From Candidatus Rokuibacteriota bacterium (GTDB lineage: Bacteria > Methylomirabilota > Methylomirabilia > Rokubacteriales > CSP1-6): 23,217 nucleotides of DNA. The translations under genes were made by a program, and so were the position numbers. The notes under the pieces were generated by a model. That model was given only the letters and a program-made list of their open reading frames with translations, ran no database searches and was not told where the DNA came from. The DNA lies in contig QHRT01000128.1 of the NCBI GenBank assembly GCA_003220195.1, positions 1 through 23,217 on the forward strand, given 5' to 3'. Every line of letters begins with the position of its first letter. Position 1 is the first letter of the stretch. Of this stretch, positions 1 through 8,281 are shown one piece after another.

Positions 1-27
1 AGCCCGGTCGTCTCGGGACCATCACAC

Positions 28-33
28 GGGAGG
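28..33 (+). promoter_or_regulatory. Shine-Dalgarno for the TTG start at 41
   Basis: A GGGAGG core lies 7 nt upstream of TTG 41. No ATG or GTG nearby gives the same signal-peptide reading frame, so this site decides the start. Confidence 0.6.
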
Positions 34-40
34 CGCGTCA

Positions 41-1004
41 TTGCTCCGTTCCATCGAAGTCGTACGGAGGTTCGTGCTACCGCTACTCGTCTTCACGACG
101 ATCGTTGTCCTGAGCGGCTGTGGAAGCGTGTCACACGCCCTGCGTCCTGATGCCACGTCTGCCGTCCCCCTGACGTCCGCGCTCGACCCCGCTACGGCGA
201 CGTCCGCGGAGCCCCCGGCGACGTCCGCCGACCCGGCGAACACGCCGGCGACGCAGACCATCGTCGAGACACCTCCGCCTCCGGCAGCGATCGAACCGCC
301 GACGATCAGCATCACGGCGTGGACCGACTGCGATGGGACGCTGACCTCCGAGACGGTGGCCGGCGCTCCGGCATCTCCGGCGACACCCGAGGCGACGGAC
401 GGCGCCGACGGCGCGCCGGCCGCGCTCGCGCAAAAGCCGAAGGACGAGGCGACGGACGAGTACGACGTCGAGGACTACGATCCGTGGGAGCCGTTCAACG
501 AGAAGATGTTCGGAGCTCCAGCGGATGATCTCCAACGCGTACGACAACATCCGATTCGTTCCGCGGTTTGTGAACAGCCTGCTGCAACGCAAGTGGGGCG
601 GCGCCGGGCGCGAGCTCTCCCGGTTCCTGATCAACAGCACCGCCGGCATCGGCGGATTCTGGGACATCGCGAAGCAAGAGTTCCACATCGAGAAGAGCCG
701 GGAAGACTTCGGACAGACGCTCGGATTCTACGGCGTGGACGCGGGGCCGTACCTGATCGTGCCCTTCTTCGAGCCGTTCACCGTCCGGGACGTGATCGGA
801 TACGTCATCGACGGATTGATGCAGCCGCTGAACTATTTCATTCCGCTCTTTCCGGAGCAGATCGCGATGCAGGCCTTCGACAAGGTCAACGAGCGGTCGC
901 TGAACCTCGAGCTGTTCCAGGGCTTCGAAGAGACGGTCGTGGACCTGTACAGCGCCGTGCGCCACGCGTATCTCGAGCGGCGGCGGACCCTGATCAAGGA
1001 GTAG
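41..1004 (+). pseudogene. mlaA: MlaA (VacJ) family outer-membrane lipoprotein, broken by an internal out-of-frame deletion
   Basis: MlaA sits in the outer membrane and removes misplaced phospholipids from the outer leaflet together with the Mla ABC system. The TTG at 41 lies 7 nt after a GGGAGG Shine-Dalgarno (SD) and opens a signal peptide with lipobox LSGC, then a long Ala/Thr/Pro linker with repeated ATSADP-like units, then the family start DPWEPFNEKMFG. At about 514-516 the frame breaks. The family resumes in another frame at QRMISNAYDN (519 onward) and runs through GRELSRFLINST, EDFGQTLGFYG, GPYLIVPF and a normal C-terminus at 1004. Roughly 20-27 residues that usually lie between these pieces (the DRYVLKP-like stretch) are absent, so this is a deletion plus frame change, not a single indel. 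As written no full protein is made. An assembly error is a real alternative. Family identity is certain; the status of the break is not. Confidence 0.85.
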
Positions 1005-1020
1005 CTTCCGGCGGGCGCCG

Positions 1021-1995
1021 ATGCCGCGACGCTCTTCGAGATCGCGGTGGCTGGTCGTCCTGGTCCTCGTCCTCCCGCTCGGTCTGCCGTCCTGGGCTCT
1101 CGGCGCGCCAGCCGCGCCCCCGCCGCCAGCGTCACCGGCGCCGCCAGCTTCACCGGCGCCGCCAGCCTCAATGGCCGTCGCACACCCCGGCGAAAAGCTT
1201 TATCGGCAGTACTGCGCCGTCTGCCACGGCGACACCGCGAAGGGCGACGGCCCATCGGCGGCCGCGTTTGCCACGAAGCCGGCGGATCTCACGAACGGAA
1301 CGTTGATGAATCCGCTTCCGAACGAGTTCCTCGTGAACGTCGTGCGTCACGGCGGCCCCGCCGAGGGGCTTTCGCCGGGAATGCCGCCCTTCGACCGATA
1401 CCTGGGCGGTCAGCAGATTCGCACGCTGGTCGCGTACCTTCGCTCGCTCGCGCAGCCAGCGTATCGACCCGGATCGGCGACCACGGTCGTCACCGTGCGC
1501 GGCGCGCCGAGGCAGCCGGTGTTCTTCAGCCACCTGATCCACGCCGGCTCGTTCCGGATCCCGTGCCAGTACTGCCACGCCGACGCCCGGCGCTCGGAGT
1601 ACGCGGGGTTGCCGTCGCTCGAGCGATGCCTCGGATGCCACAAGATCATCGGCGCGACCGACAATCCCGAGATCGGCAAGATCCATCAGTATCGCCAGCG
1701 CGCGGAGCCGATCCCGTGGGTGCGCGTGTTCAAGCTGCCCGAGTACGTCCACTTTCCGCACAAGCCGCACGTCCGCGCCGGGGTCGAGTGTCAACGGTGT
1801 CACGGCGCGGTCGAGCGCATGCGCGTCGTGGGGGTCGACGACGGATGGTCGCTCTCGAACGATCTCGTCAATCTCCTGGGCCTGCGACCCCGGCACCGGC
1901 CGCTGACGATGGGATGGTGCATCGAATGCCACCGCACCGAGAACCGGACGCGTCAGACGCAGGCGCCGCTCGAGTGCGTCATCTGTCATCATTGA
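1021..1995 (+). CDS. secreted hexaheme c-type cytochrome (monoheme class I domain fused to a pentaheme ActA/cytochrome c7-like module)
   Basis: A periplasmic or secreted electron carrier of 324 residues. Residues 1-29 form a signal peptide (basic start, long Leu/Val core, ALG-A). Residues 30-50 are a Pro/Ala linker built from 18-bp DNA repeats. Residues 55-145 look like a class I cytochrome c: CAVCH at 65-69 and a likely axial Met in SPGMPPF (Met121). Residues 165-324 carry five more CxxCH motifs (182-186, 203-207, 257-261, 300-304, 319-323) with extra His residues (FSHLIHAG, VHFPHKPHV) available as distal ligands. That second pattern resembles the pentaheme ActA subunit of alternative complex III and cytochrome c7-type proteins. 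The first resembles a monoheme ActE-type domain. No ActB, ActC or other complex III gene follows, so this is an orphan. It starts 16 bp after mlaA with no clear SD, so translational coupling is possible. Heme count is seen directly; the ActA link is inference. Confidence 0.85.
   Translation: MPRRSSRSRWLVVLVLVLPLGLPSWALGAPAAPPPPASPAPPASPAPPASMAVAHPGEKLYRQYCAVCHGDTAKGDGPSAAAFATKPADLTNGTLMNPLPNEFLVNVVRHGGPAEGLSPGMPPFDRYLGGQQIRTLVAYLRSLAQPAYRPGSATTVVTVRGAPRQPVFFSHLIHAGSFRIPCQYCHADARRSEYAGLPSLERCLGCHKIIGATDNPEIGKIHQYRQRAEPIPWVRVFKLPEYVHFPHKPHVRAGVECQRCHGAVERMRVVGVDDGWSLSNDLVNLLGLRPRHRPLTMGWCIECHRTENRTRQTQAPLECVICHH
1122..1175 (+). repeat. three 18-bp tandem units encoding the Pro/Ala linker of the hexaheme cytochrome
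   Basis: Units start at 1122, 1140 and 1158. The consensus is GCCGCCAGC followed by NTCACCGGC, and the third unit is degenerate (CTCAATGGC). They encode PPASPA-type residues between the signal peptide and the first heme domain, and copy number could vary between strains. Confidence 0.7.
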
Positions 1996-2048
1996 CGCGA
2001 ATGGATCCGGTTCCTGACCAGCAACCATCAACCTGGAGGAGGAAGACG

Positions 2049-2693
2049 ATGCGAAGAACGATGGCGATCTTCACGGGACTCTTGATCATGGCCGGCGTCA
2101 CGGTGGGCGCGCAGGAGAAGGCGAAGACGGACAAGGACGAGCCGAAGGCGAAGTCCGGACACGAGACGATGGTCAAGAAGACCGGCGGGAGCTCGAACGC
2201 CGGCAAGATCGCGCGGGCCCAGAGCGCGGCTCCCGCGTCGGTCTCGAAGGACGCGACGATCATGGAGATGACGGCGGACAACAAAATGAACCAGCTCAAG
2301 GCCGGCACCAACGGGTGGATGTGCATGCTCGAGGCCGACGGCACGCCGATGTGTCTCGACAAGGAGTGGCAGGGCTGGGCCGACGCCTGGATCAACAAGA
2401 AGGATCCTCAGGTGAAGAGCGTCGGCGTCGCCTACATGCTGAAGGGCGACAAGGGCGCCAGCAACACCGATCCGTACGCGGAGAAGGCGACCGCCGACAA
2501 TCACTGGGTGGTGAGCGGGCCGCACATGATGGTGATCGTGCCCGATCCCGCGCAGCTCGACCAGCTGCCGACCGATCCCTGGAACGGCGGGCCGTGGGTG
2601 ATGTGGAAGGGGACGAAGTACGCGCACATCATGATGCCGACCTCGCCGACGCCGAAACCGGCGGCTGCGGCGAAGAGCGCCGAGAAGAAGTAG
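2049..2693 (+). CDS. secreted lysine-rich protein of unknown function
   Basis: 214 residues; I do not recognise a named family. The ATG at 2049 has a very strong GGAGGAGGA SD. Residues 1-21 are a signal peptide (MRRTMAIF, hydrophobic core, VGAQ cleavage). Residues 22-75 are Lys/Ala/Ser-rich and probably disordered. The folded part (about 76-200) has WMCMLEADGTPMCLD with two cysteines, KEWQGWADAW, DKGASNTDPYA, and two His-Met-Met clusters: GPHMMVIVPDP and YAHIMMP. The tail is Pro/Ala/Lys-rich. The His/Met clusters and Cys pair could bind a metal or form a disulphide; this is inference. It follows the cytochrome gene by 53 bp in the same direction, so the two may be co-expressed in the periplasm. 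The stop is separated from the converging metH stop by one base. The frame is open far upstream, but only this start has an SD and a signal peptide. Confidence 0.8.
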   Translation: MRRTMAIFTGLLIMAGVTVGAQEKAKTDKDEPKAKSGHETMVKKTGGSSNAGKIARAQSAAPASVSKDATIMEMTADNKMNQLKAGTNGWMCMLEADGTPMCLDKEWQGWADAWINKKDPQVKSVGVAYMLKGDKGASNTDPYAEKATADNHWVVSGPHMMVIVPDPAQLDQLPTDPWNGGPWVMWKGTKYAHIMMPTSPTPKPAAAAKSAEKK

Positions 2694-2694
2694 G

Positions 2695-5600
2695 CTACTC
2701 GGCCTTGAAGTACTTCGCCGCCGGGTGGTGGAAGACCAGCGCGGAGACGGACGCCTCGGGATCCATCATGAATCCCTCGGTGAGCTCGATGCCGATCTGT
2801 TCGGGACGGAGGACACGCCAGAGCGTCGCCTGATCCGCGAGGTCGGGGCACGCCGGGTAGCCGAACGAAACGCGAATCCCGCGATAGTGCGCGCGCAGCT
2901 TGTCGGCGATGGAGAGCTCGGGGGGATCCGGGAAGCCCCACAGCGTGCGGAGCCGGGCGTGCAACATCTCGGCGAAGGCTTCCGCGGATTCGATCGCGAG
3001 CGCCTGGAGCGCGTGCGACCGGAGATAGTCGCCGCGCTCCTTCAATTCTTCGGCGACCTCCCGCACGCCTTCCCCACACGTGACGGCGAAGAGCGCGAGA
3101 TGATCGCCGGCGTCGTCACGGACGTAGTCGGCGAGACAGAGCTGCTCGCCGCCCCGTTGCCGGGGGAACGTGAAGCGGGCGGCCTCGCGTCCGTCGCGAT
3201 CGCGGCGCACGATGGTCTCTCCGAGGGCGCGGGCCCTGAACCACCGATAGACGGCCTGCGCGCGGATCCACTTCTTCTCCACGACGTCGGTCTTCAGCGT
3301 CTCGATCACCTGCTCGAGCTCCCGCGCCTTCGGATCGCCGGCCGCGCGCAGGCGCGCTACGGGACCGCGGAGCCCCAGATGCTTGCCGTAGAGCATCTGG
3401 AGATTCAGGTACGGGAAGACGTACTGGAGCGGCACATCGCGCAGGACGTGCGGCTCGAGATCCGGAGGTGGGGGCGCCTCGACGTGCGGAACGCGGGGCG
3501 CCGCTGACACGACGACCGGCGTCGCCGGCGCCGTGCCTTCGGCGCCGCCACCGCCGGCCAGGTCCGCGTGCTCCTTGCGGATTCGTTCCACCAGGCGGTC
3601 GCGCGACGGCGCCGAGAAGAGCTGGTTCGCCAGGTCGAGCCCGTCCATCGCGTCCCTGGCGTAGAGCGTGATCCCACCGTACTCGGGCGCGATGCGCGTC
3701 GCCGTGAACTTCTTCGTCAGCGCCGCCCCGCCCACGAAGAGCGGGATCTCGACGCCGGCCTCGCGCAAGTCCTGCGCGGTCACCACCATCTGCTGCGCCG
3801 ACTTGACCAGGAGTCCGGAAAGCCCGATGGCATCCGGCTTGTGCTGACGCCACGCGGCGATCAATTGTTCCGGCGGCACCTTGATGCCGAGGTTGATCAC
3901 GCGGTAGCCGTTGTTCGCGAAGATGATCTCGACCAGGTTCTTGCCGATGTCGTGCACGTCGCCCTTCACGGTGGCGAGCACGATCGCGCCCCGCGTGGCC
4001 GATTCGGCCTTCTCCATGAACGGCTGCAGGTGCGCGACGGCCGCCTTCATCGCCTCGGCGGACTGGAGCACTTCCGCGACGATCAGCTGGTTGTCGTTGA
4101 ACAGACGGCCGACCTCGTCCATGCCGCGCATGAGCGGACCGTTGATGATGTCGAGCGGCGCCGTGTCGCGGAGCTTCTCGTTCAGATCGTCGACGAGCCC
4201 GTCGCGCGAGCCCTCGACGATGTACCGGGCCAGCCGCTCGTCGAGCGTGAGCTCGCTCCGCGCGGGCGGCGCGCTCTTCTTCTCCCGAAAGTGCGCCGCG
4301 AACGCCGCCACGGGATCGGTTCCGCGCTGGAAGATCAGGTCCTCGGCGAGCTGCCGCTCCTCCTCCGGGATCGACGGGTAGCGCTGGAGCCTCTCGGTGT
4401 TGACGATGGCGTAGTCGAGTCCGGCCTTGGTCGCGTGGTAGAGGAAGACCGCGTTGAGCACCTCGCGACCCGCGGGCGGCAGACCGAACGACACGTTCGA
4501 GACCCCGAGGATCGTCTTCGCGTCGGGGAACAGCTGCTTGATCGCCCGCACGCCTTCGATCGTCTCGATCGCGGAGCCGACGTAGTTCCGATCACCGGTG
4601 CCGACCGGGAAGACCAGCGCGTCGAAGATCAGGTCGCGGGCGGGGATCCCGTACGTCCGGGTCAGGAGGTCGTAGGAGCGTTCCGCGATGGCGAGCTTGC
4701 GCGCGCGGGTCACCGCCATGCCCTGGTGCTTGTCCTCGTCGATCGTGCCGACGATCACCGCCGCCCCGTAGGTGGCGACGAGCGGCGCGACGCGCTCGAA
4801 CCGTTCCTCGCCGTCCTCCAGGTTGATCGAGTTGACGATCGCCTTGCCCTGGCAGTGTCTGAGGGCCATCTCGATGACCGCGGCGTCGGTCGAGTCGATC
4901 ATCAACGGAACCTTCACCCGGCGCGTCAGCTCGCGCATGAACCGGTCCATGTCCGCCGCTTCGTCGCGGTCGGGATTCGCGAGGCAGACGTCGAGTACCT
5001 GCGCACCGGCCCGCACCTGTGCGCGGCCGATCTCGGCGGCGTCCTCGAACTGCTCGGCGACGGCCAGCTCCTTGAACTTGCGCGATCCGATCACGTTCGT
5101 GCGCTCGCCGACGAACACCGGACGAACGTCCTCGTTCGGGTAGAGCACCTCGACGCCGCTGACCGCCTGGGCTTCCGAGGTGGCCGGCACGCGCGGGGAG
5201 CGACCGGCGACCAGGTCGCGGATCGCCGAGATGTGCGCCGGCGTGGTCCCGCAGCATCCGCCGACCAGGTTCACCCAGCCCTCGTCGACGAAGCGCCGGA
5301 GCTTGAACGCGAGGCTCGACGGCGTCTCGCCGTACTGACCCCGCTCGTCCGGCAGGCCCGCGTTGGGGTAGACGCTGACGAACACCGTCGCCAGCTGCGC
5401 GAGCGAGCGCAGATGATCGGTCATGAACTCGGGACCGGTCGCACAGTTGAGCCCGATCGAGAAGAGCCCGAGGTGCTGGAGCGAGACGTAGAGCGCCTCG
5501 ACGCCCTGGCCCGCCAGCATCGTGCCCATCGGCTCGATCGTCGCGCTCACCATCAGCGGCAGCTCGACGTGCGCCGCGCGCAGCGCGCGCACGACGCCGA

Positions 5601-6123
5601 TCGCCGCGGCTTTCACGTTGAGCGTGTCCTGCGCCGTCTCGAGCAGGAGCGCGTCGACCGCGCCGTCGATGAGCGCGGCGGCCTGGATCTCGTAGGCGTG
5701 CGTGACCTCGTCGAACGTGACGTTGCGCGTGACCGAGATCGAGCGCGTCGACGGACCCATGGCGCCGATGACCACGTGCGCCTCTCCCGCCGCCTCGCGC
5801 GCCAGCCGGGCGCCGGCGAGCGTGATCTCGTACGCGCGCTCGCCGAGCCCGTATTCTCCGAGGACGTACGGCGCGCAACCGAACGTGTTCGTCGACACGC
5901 AGTCGGCGCCGGCCTCGAGGTACGCGGCGTGAACACCGCGGATCACGTCGGGGCGGGTGAGGTTCAGATGCTCGTTGCAGCCCTCGAGCGCGGCGCCGCC
6001 GAAGTCGGCAGCGGCGAGCTCCGCGGCTTGCAGCATCGTGCCCATGGCACCGTCGAGGACGAGGATCCTCTCGCGGAGCGCGTCGCGAAAGTCGAGCGCA
6101 CGGGGAGACGTCATCACGGTCAT
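2695..6123 (-). CDS. metH: cobalamin-dependent methionine synthase
   Basis: Transfers a methyl group from 5-methyltetrahydrofolate to homocysteine through methylcobalamin in the cytoplasm. 1142 residues, slightly shorter than the E. coli enzyme, with all four modules. The homocysteine domain (about 10-310) has zinc-ligand cysteines at 227 (GLNCATGP) and 290-291 (GGCCGTTPAHI). The pterin domain (about 335-610) starts VFVGERTNVIGSRKF and has VPLMIDSTD. The cap and B12 domain (about 625-860) has KGDVHDIGKN, where His724 is the lower cobalt ligand. The C-terminal AdoMet reactivation domain ends RVSFGYPACPDLADQ and ELTEGFMMDPEASVSAL. The frame is open further upstream, but homology starts at MTVMTSPRALDF, so the start is 6123 (or the in-frame ATG at 6114). 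It lies 37 bp after the Hcy-methyltransferase/MTHFR gene, its likely operon partner and methyl-THF supplier. No strong SD is visible. Confidence 0.97.
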   Translation of the reverse strand: MTVMTSPRALDFRDALRERILVLDGAMGTMLQAAELAAADFGGAALEGCNEHLNLTRPDVIRGVHAAYLEAGADCVSTNTFGCAPYVLGEYGLGERAYEITLAGARLAREAAGEAHVVIGAMGPSTRSISVTRNVTFDEVTHAYEIQAAALIDGAVDALLLETAQDTLNVKAAAIGVVRALRAAHVELPLMVSATIEPMGTMLAGQGVEALYVSLQHLGLFSIGLNCATGPEFMTDHLRSLAQLATVFVSVYPNAGLPDERGQYGETPSSLAFKLRRFVDEGWVNLVGGCCGTTPAHISAIRDLVAGRSPRVPATSEAQAVSGVEVLYPNEDVRPVFVGERTNVIGSRKFKELAVAEQFEDAAEIGRAQVRAGAQVLDVCLANPDRDEAADMDRFMRELTRRVKVPLMIDSTDAAVIEMALRHCQGKAIVNSINLEDGEERFERVAPLVATYGAAVIVGTIDEDKHQGMAVTRARKLAIAERSYDLLTRTYGIPARDLIFDALVFPVGTGDRNYVGSAIETIEGVRAIKQLFPDAKTILGVSNVSFGLPPAGREVLNAVFLYHATKAGLDYAIVNTERLQRYPSIPEEERQLAEDLIFQRGTDPVAAFAAHFREKKSAPPARSELTLDERLARYIVEGSRDGLVDDLNEKLRDTAPLDIINGPLMRGMDEVGRLFNDNQLIVAEVLQSAEAMKAAVAHLQPFMEKAESATRGAIVLATVKGDVHDIGKNLVEIIFANNGYRVINLGIKVPPEQLIAAWRQHKPDAIGLSGLLVKSAQQMVVTAQDLREAGVEIPLFVGGAALTKKFTATRIAPEYGGITLYARDAMDGLDLANQLFSAPSRDRLVERIRKEHADLAGGGGAEGTAPATPVVVSAAPRVPHVEAPPPPDLEPHVLRDVPLQYVFPYLNLQMLYGKHLGLRGPVARLRAAGDPKARELEQVIETLKTDVVEKKWIRAQAVYRWFRARALGETIVRRDRDGREAARFTFPRQRGGEQLCLADYVRDDAGDHLALFAVTCGEGVREVAEELKERGDYLRSHALQALAIESAEAFAEMLHARLRTLWGFPDPPELSIADKLRAHYRGIRVSFGYPACPDLADQATLWRVLRPEQIGIELTEGFMMDPEASVSALVFHHPAAKYFKAE

Positions 6124-6160
6124 AGTAGCCTGAAAGCGCGGTGCCGGCTGAGCCCGGTCA

Positions 6161-8014
6161 TCACCAGAAGGCGTCGAGAACCTCGGCAACGACATCGAAG
6201 CGGCCGAAAGACGGCATGAGGTAGACACCCGCGTACCGACGCCGGATCTCCTGCACCAATTGCTGCGCGGTTTCGATGCCAACCGCCAGCGCGCGCTCGG
6301 ATGCCTGTCGCATGCGAGCCCGGATCGCTTCCGGGATCCGGATGCCGGGTACTTCGTTGTGCAGGAAGTCGGCGTGCCGCGCGCTGTGCAAGGGCAACAC
6401 GCCGACGATAAGTGGGACGGGACACCCTCCCGCACGAGACAGGAAGCGATCCAGAGCTTCGAGATCGTACACGGGCTGCGTCTGAAGCCACTGCGCGCCT
6501 GCGGAAACTTTTCGACGCAACAGGCGAATTTCGCGCTCGGGGTCGTCCGCGACCGGATTCAGCGCGGCACCGACACTGAACGCGGTCGGCTCCCCGAGCC
6601 GGTTGCCGGCCGCGTCCAGACCTTCGTTGAGCCGGCGGACCACCTCGATGAGACCAACGGCCCCGACATCGAACACGGCGGTAGCGCGGGCGTAGTCGCC
6701 CGACCGCGGCGGATCTCCCTTGAGCGCCAGAATGTTCCGAATGTCGAGCGCGTGGGCGCCGAGCAAGTCTGCCTGTATTCCGAGCAGATTGCGGTCGCGA
6801 CACGTGAAGTGCATGTTCACGTCCAGGCCGGTGCGCTCACGAATGAGGACGGCGGTGGGGAGCACGCCCATGCTCACGCGTCCCAGCGAGCCGTCATTGA
6901 TGTCAACGAGGTCCACACCGCGATCCCTGAGGATCTTGGCTCCCTGGACCAGATGTTCCACCGAATGGCCCCGAGGAGGATCCAATTCCACGGTGATCAC
7001 GAACTCTCCGCGGTCGAGCTTGCGCTGGAGCGGCGTCCGAGGGACTTGGAGCCACGGATTCGCCGTCGGTGTTGGCCCGATAACCGGCGCGCGAAAGTGT
7101 GTCGCAGGCTGACGGTGCGCTGGCGAAGCCGTGTCGATCGCCTGGCGCATTGCCGCGATGTGTTCGGGCGTCGTACCGCAGCAGCCACCTATCACCCGGG
7201 CGCCAACCTGGATCATCCTCGCGACGGACTGCGCCATGTAGGCCGGCGAAGCGACATAGACGATGCGCTCGCCGACTTGTCGCGGGAAGCCGGCATTGGG
7301 TTGAGCCGATAGTGGAAGGGCTCCCACGACCGGCTGCATCTGCTCCAGGACGTCGCAGAGGATGGTCGGGCCGACGGAACAGTTCGCTCCAACCACCTCG
7401 ACCGGTAAGGTCCGCAGAATCTGGGCGACGTCGCCCGGCGTCCGGCCCGCAAATGTTACGCGTTCATCGGTGAACGCCATCTGGGCGATGATCGGAAGGT
7501 CGGCGATGGACCGAACCGCCTCGATTGCGAGCGATATCTCCACCAGATTCGAGAAGGTTTCAAGCACGAACGCGTCGACGCCGGTCTCGACGAGTGCGGT
7601 CGCTTGCTCACGAAACGCGGACCGCGCGTCGTCCGGGGAGACGGATCCTAGCGGCGCCAGGTTCCTGCCGAGGGGGCCCATGGCCCCGAGGACCCAGACT
7701 TCGCGTCTGGACCGGTCGGCGGCTTCTCGCGCCAGCACCGCGCCTGACCGATTGATCTGAACGACGTGATTCTGCACACCGTAGGGTGCAAGCTTGAATC
7801 GATTCGCACCGAAGGTGTTGGTCTCGATCAGATCGGCGCCTGCGGCGATGTACTTGGCGTGGACGGATCGGACGAGCGCCGGCTCGGAGAGGTTCAAAGC
7901 ATCGAAGCACGAATCGAGGCCACTGCTCGCATATAACAGCGTCCCCATCGCGCCGTCGCACAGCCACACGCCGGTGGAGAGCGTGTCCCGCAACGATGTA
8001 CCGGTTCTCATCAT
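6161..8014 (-). CDS. bifunctional homocysteine S-methyltransferase / 5,10-methylenetetrahydrofolate reductase
   Basis: 617 residues with the layout of Bacillus YitJ. The N-terminal homocysteine methyltransferase domain (about 8-300) starts WLCDGAMGTLLYAS and has zinc cysteines at 212 (GANCSVGP) and 278-279 (GGCCGTTPEHI). The C-terminal MTHFR domain (about 325-617) has VITVELDPPRG, DINDGSLGRVSMG, HFTCRDRNLLGIQ, LALKGDPP and GAQWLQTQPVYD, typical of the FAD-dependent TIM barrel. It likely reduces methylene-THF to 5-methyl-THF, which the downstream MetH uses, and may also methylate homocysteine from another donor. The tandem ATG at 8014/8011 is chosen by alignment to the family start; the frame is open upstream to 8197, but that extension looks like leader sequence. 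No good SD is visible. Composition is less strictly GC3-biased than metH, which may indicate separate ancestry. Confidence 0.93.
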   Translation of the reverse strand: MMRTGTSLRDTLSTGVWLCDGAMGTLLYASSGLDSCFDALNLSEPALVRSVHAKYIAAGADLIETNTFGANRFKLAPYGVQNHVVQINRSGAVLAREAADRSRREVWVLGAMGPLGRNLAPLGSVSPDDARSAFREQATALVETGVDAFVLETFSNLVEISLAIEAVRSIADLPIIAQMAFTDERVTFAGRTPGDVAQILRTLPVEVVGANCSVGPTILCDVLEQMQPVVGALPLSAQPNAGFPRQVGERIVYVASPAYMAQSVARMIQVGARVIGGCCGTTPEHIAAMRQAIDTASPAHRQPATHFRAPVIGPTPTANPWLQVPRTPLQRKLDRGEFVITVELDPPRGHSVEHLVQGAKILRDRGVDLVDINDGSLGRVSMGVLPTAVLIRERTGLDVNMHFTCRDRNLLGIQADLLGAHALDIRNILALKGDPPRSGDYARATAVFDVGAVGLIEVVRRLNEGLDAAGNRLGEPTAFSVGAALNPVADDPEREIRLLRRKVSAGAQWLQTQPVYDLEALDRFLSRAGGCPVPLIVGVLPLHSARHADFLHNEVPGIRIPEAIRARMRQASERALAVGIETAQQLVQEIRRRYAGVYLMPSFGRFDVVAEVLDAFW

Positions 8015-8281
8015 GCGATCGGTCGAGAGTCCGGGCGCGCCGGGCAGCGCTTCGCGGAGCCTCTGATTCAGCAACCGCCGTGCCCGGCCGCTCCTTGCGG
8101 CTGATGCGTGTCCACCGAGCCGAGGACGACTCTGAACCTGCAGACCTTCGCCACGTTTCGGTAAGCAGAGCCATTCCAGTGCGTACCGGTATCCCACTTC
8201 GAACGTCTCGGAGAATCGGGAAAAGTTCGAGTGCCCTGGAAATTCAGATGCCAGCCATAACGTCGACCGCGGGGCGAAAAT
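8015..8281 (-). other. divergent intergenic leader of the methionine operon, with a candidate pseudoknot at 8039-8094
   Basis: 267 bp between the methionine operon (-) and a methyltransferase gene (+). It holds no convincing gene. On the minus-strand transcript, GGAGC (8094-8090) can pair with GCTCC (8060-8056), and GCCGGGCA (8088-8081) with TGCCCGGC (8046-8039). The order 1-2-1'-2' would be an H-type pseudoknot ending 25 nt before the ATG. It does not match the SAM-I, SAM-II, SAH or cobalamin riboswitch consensus as I know them. GC-rich complementarity can arise by chance, so this is only a candidate. Confidence 0.3.

Noticed and set aside
1047..2048. Open frame upstream of the secreted-protein start in the same frame
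   Set aside because: It overlaps the cytochrome gene, is Arg-rich nonsense, and the real start at 2049 has a strong SD and signal peptide.
1021..2693. Alternative complex III operon
   Set aside because: Only ActE/ActA-like heme modules are present; no ActB iron-sulphur/Mo-like protein, ActC/ActF membrane subunits or oxidase genes follow.
3568..6219. 883-residue plus-strand open frame
   Set aside because: Antisense shadow of metH; Arg/Asp/Val-rich low-information sequence with no motifs, caused by high GC3.
8015..8281. SAM-I, SAM-II, SAH or cobalamin riboswitch
   Set aside because: None of the conserved core strings could be found by eye; only a generic pseudoknot possibility remains.
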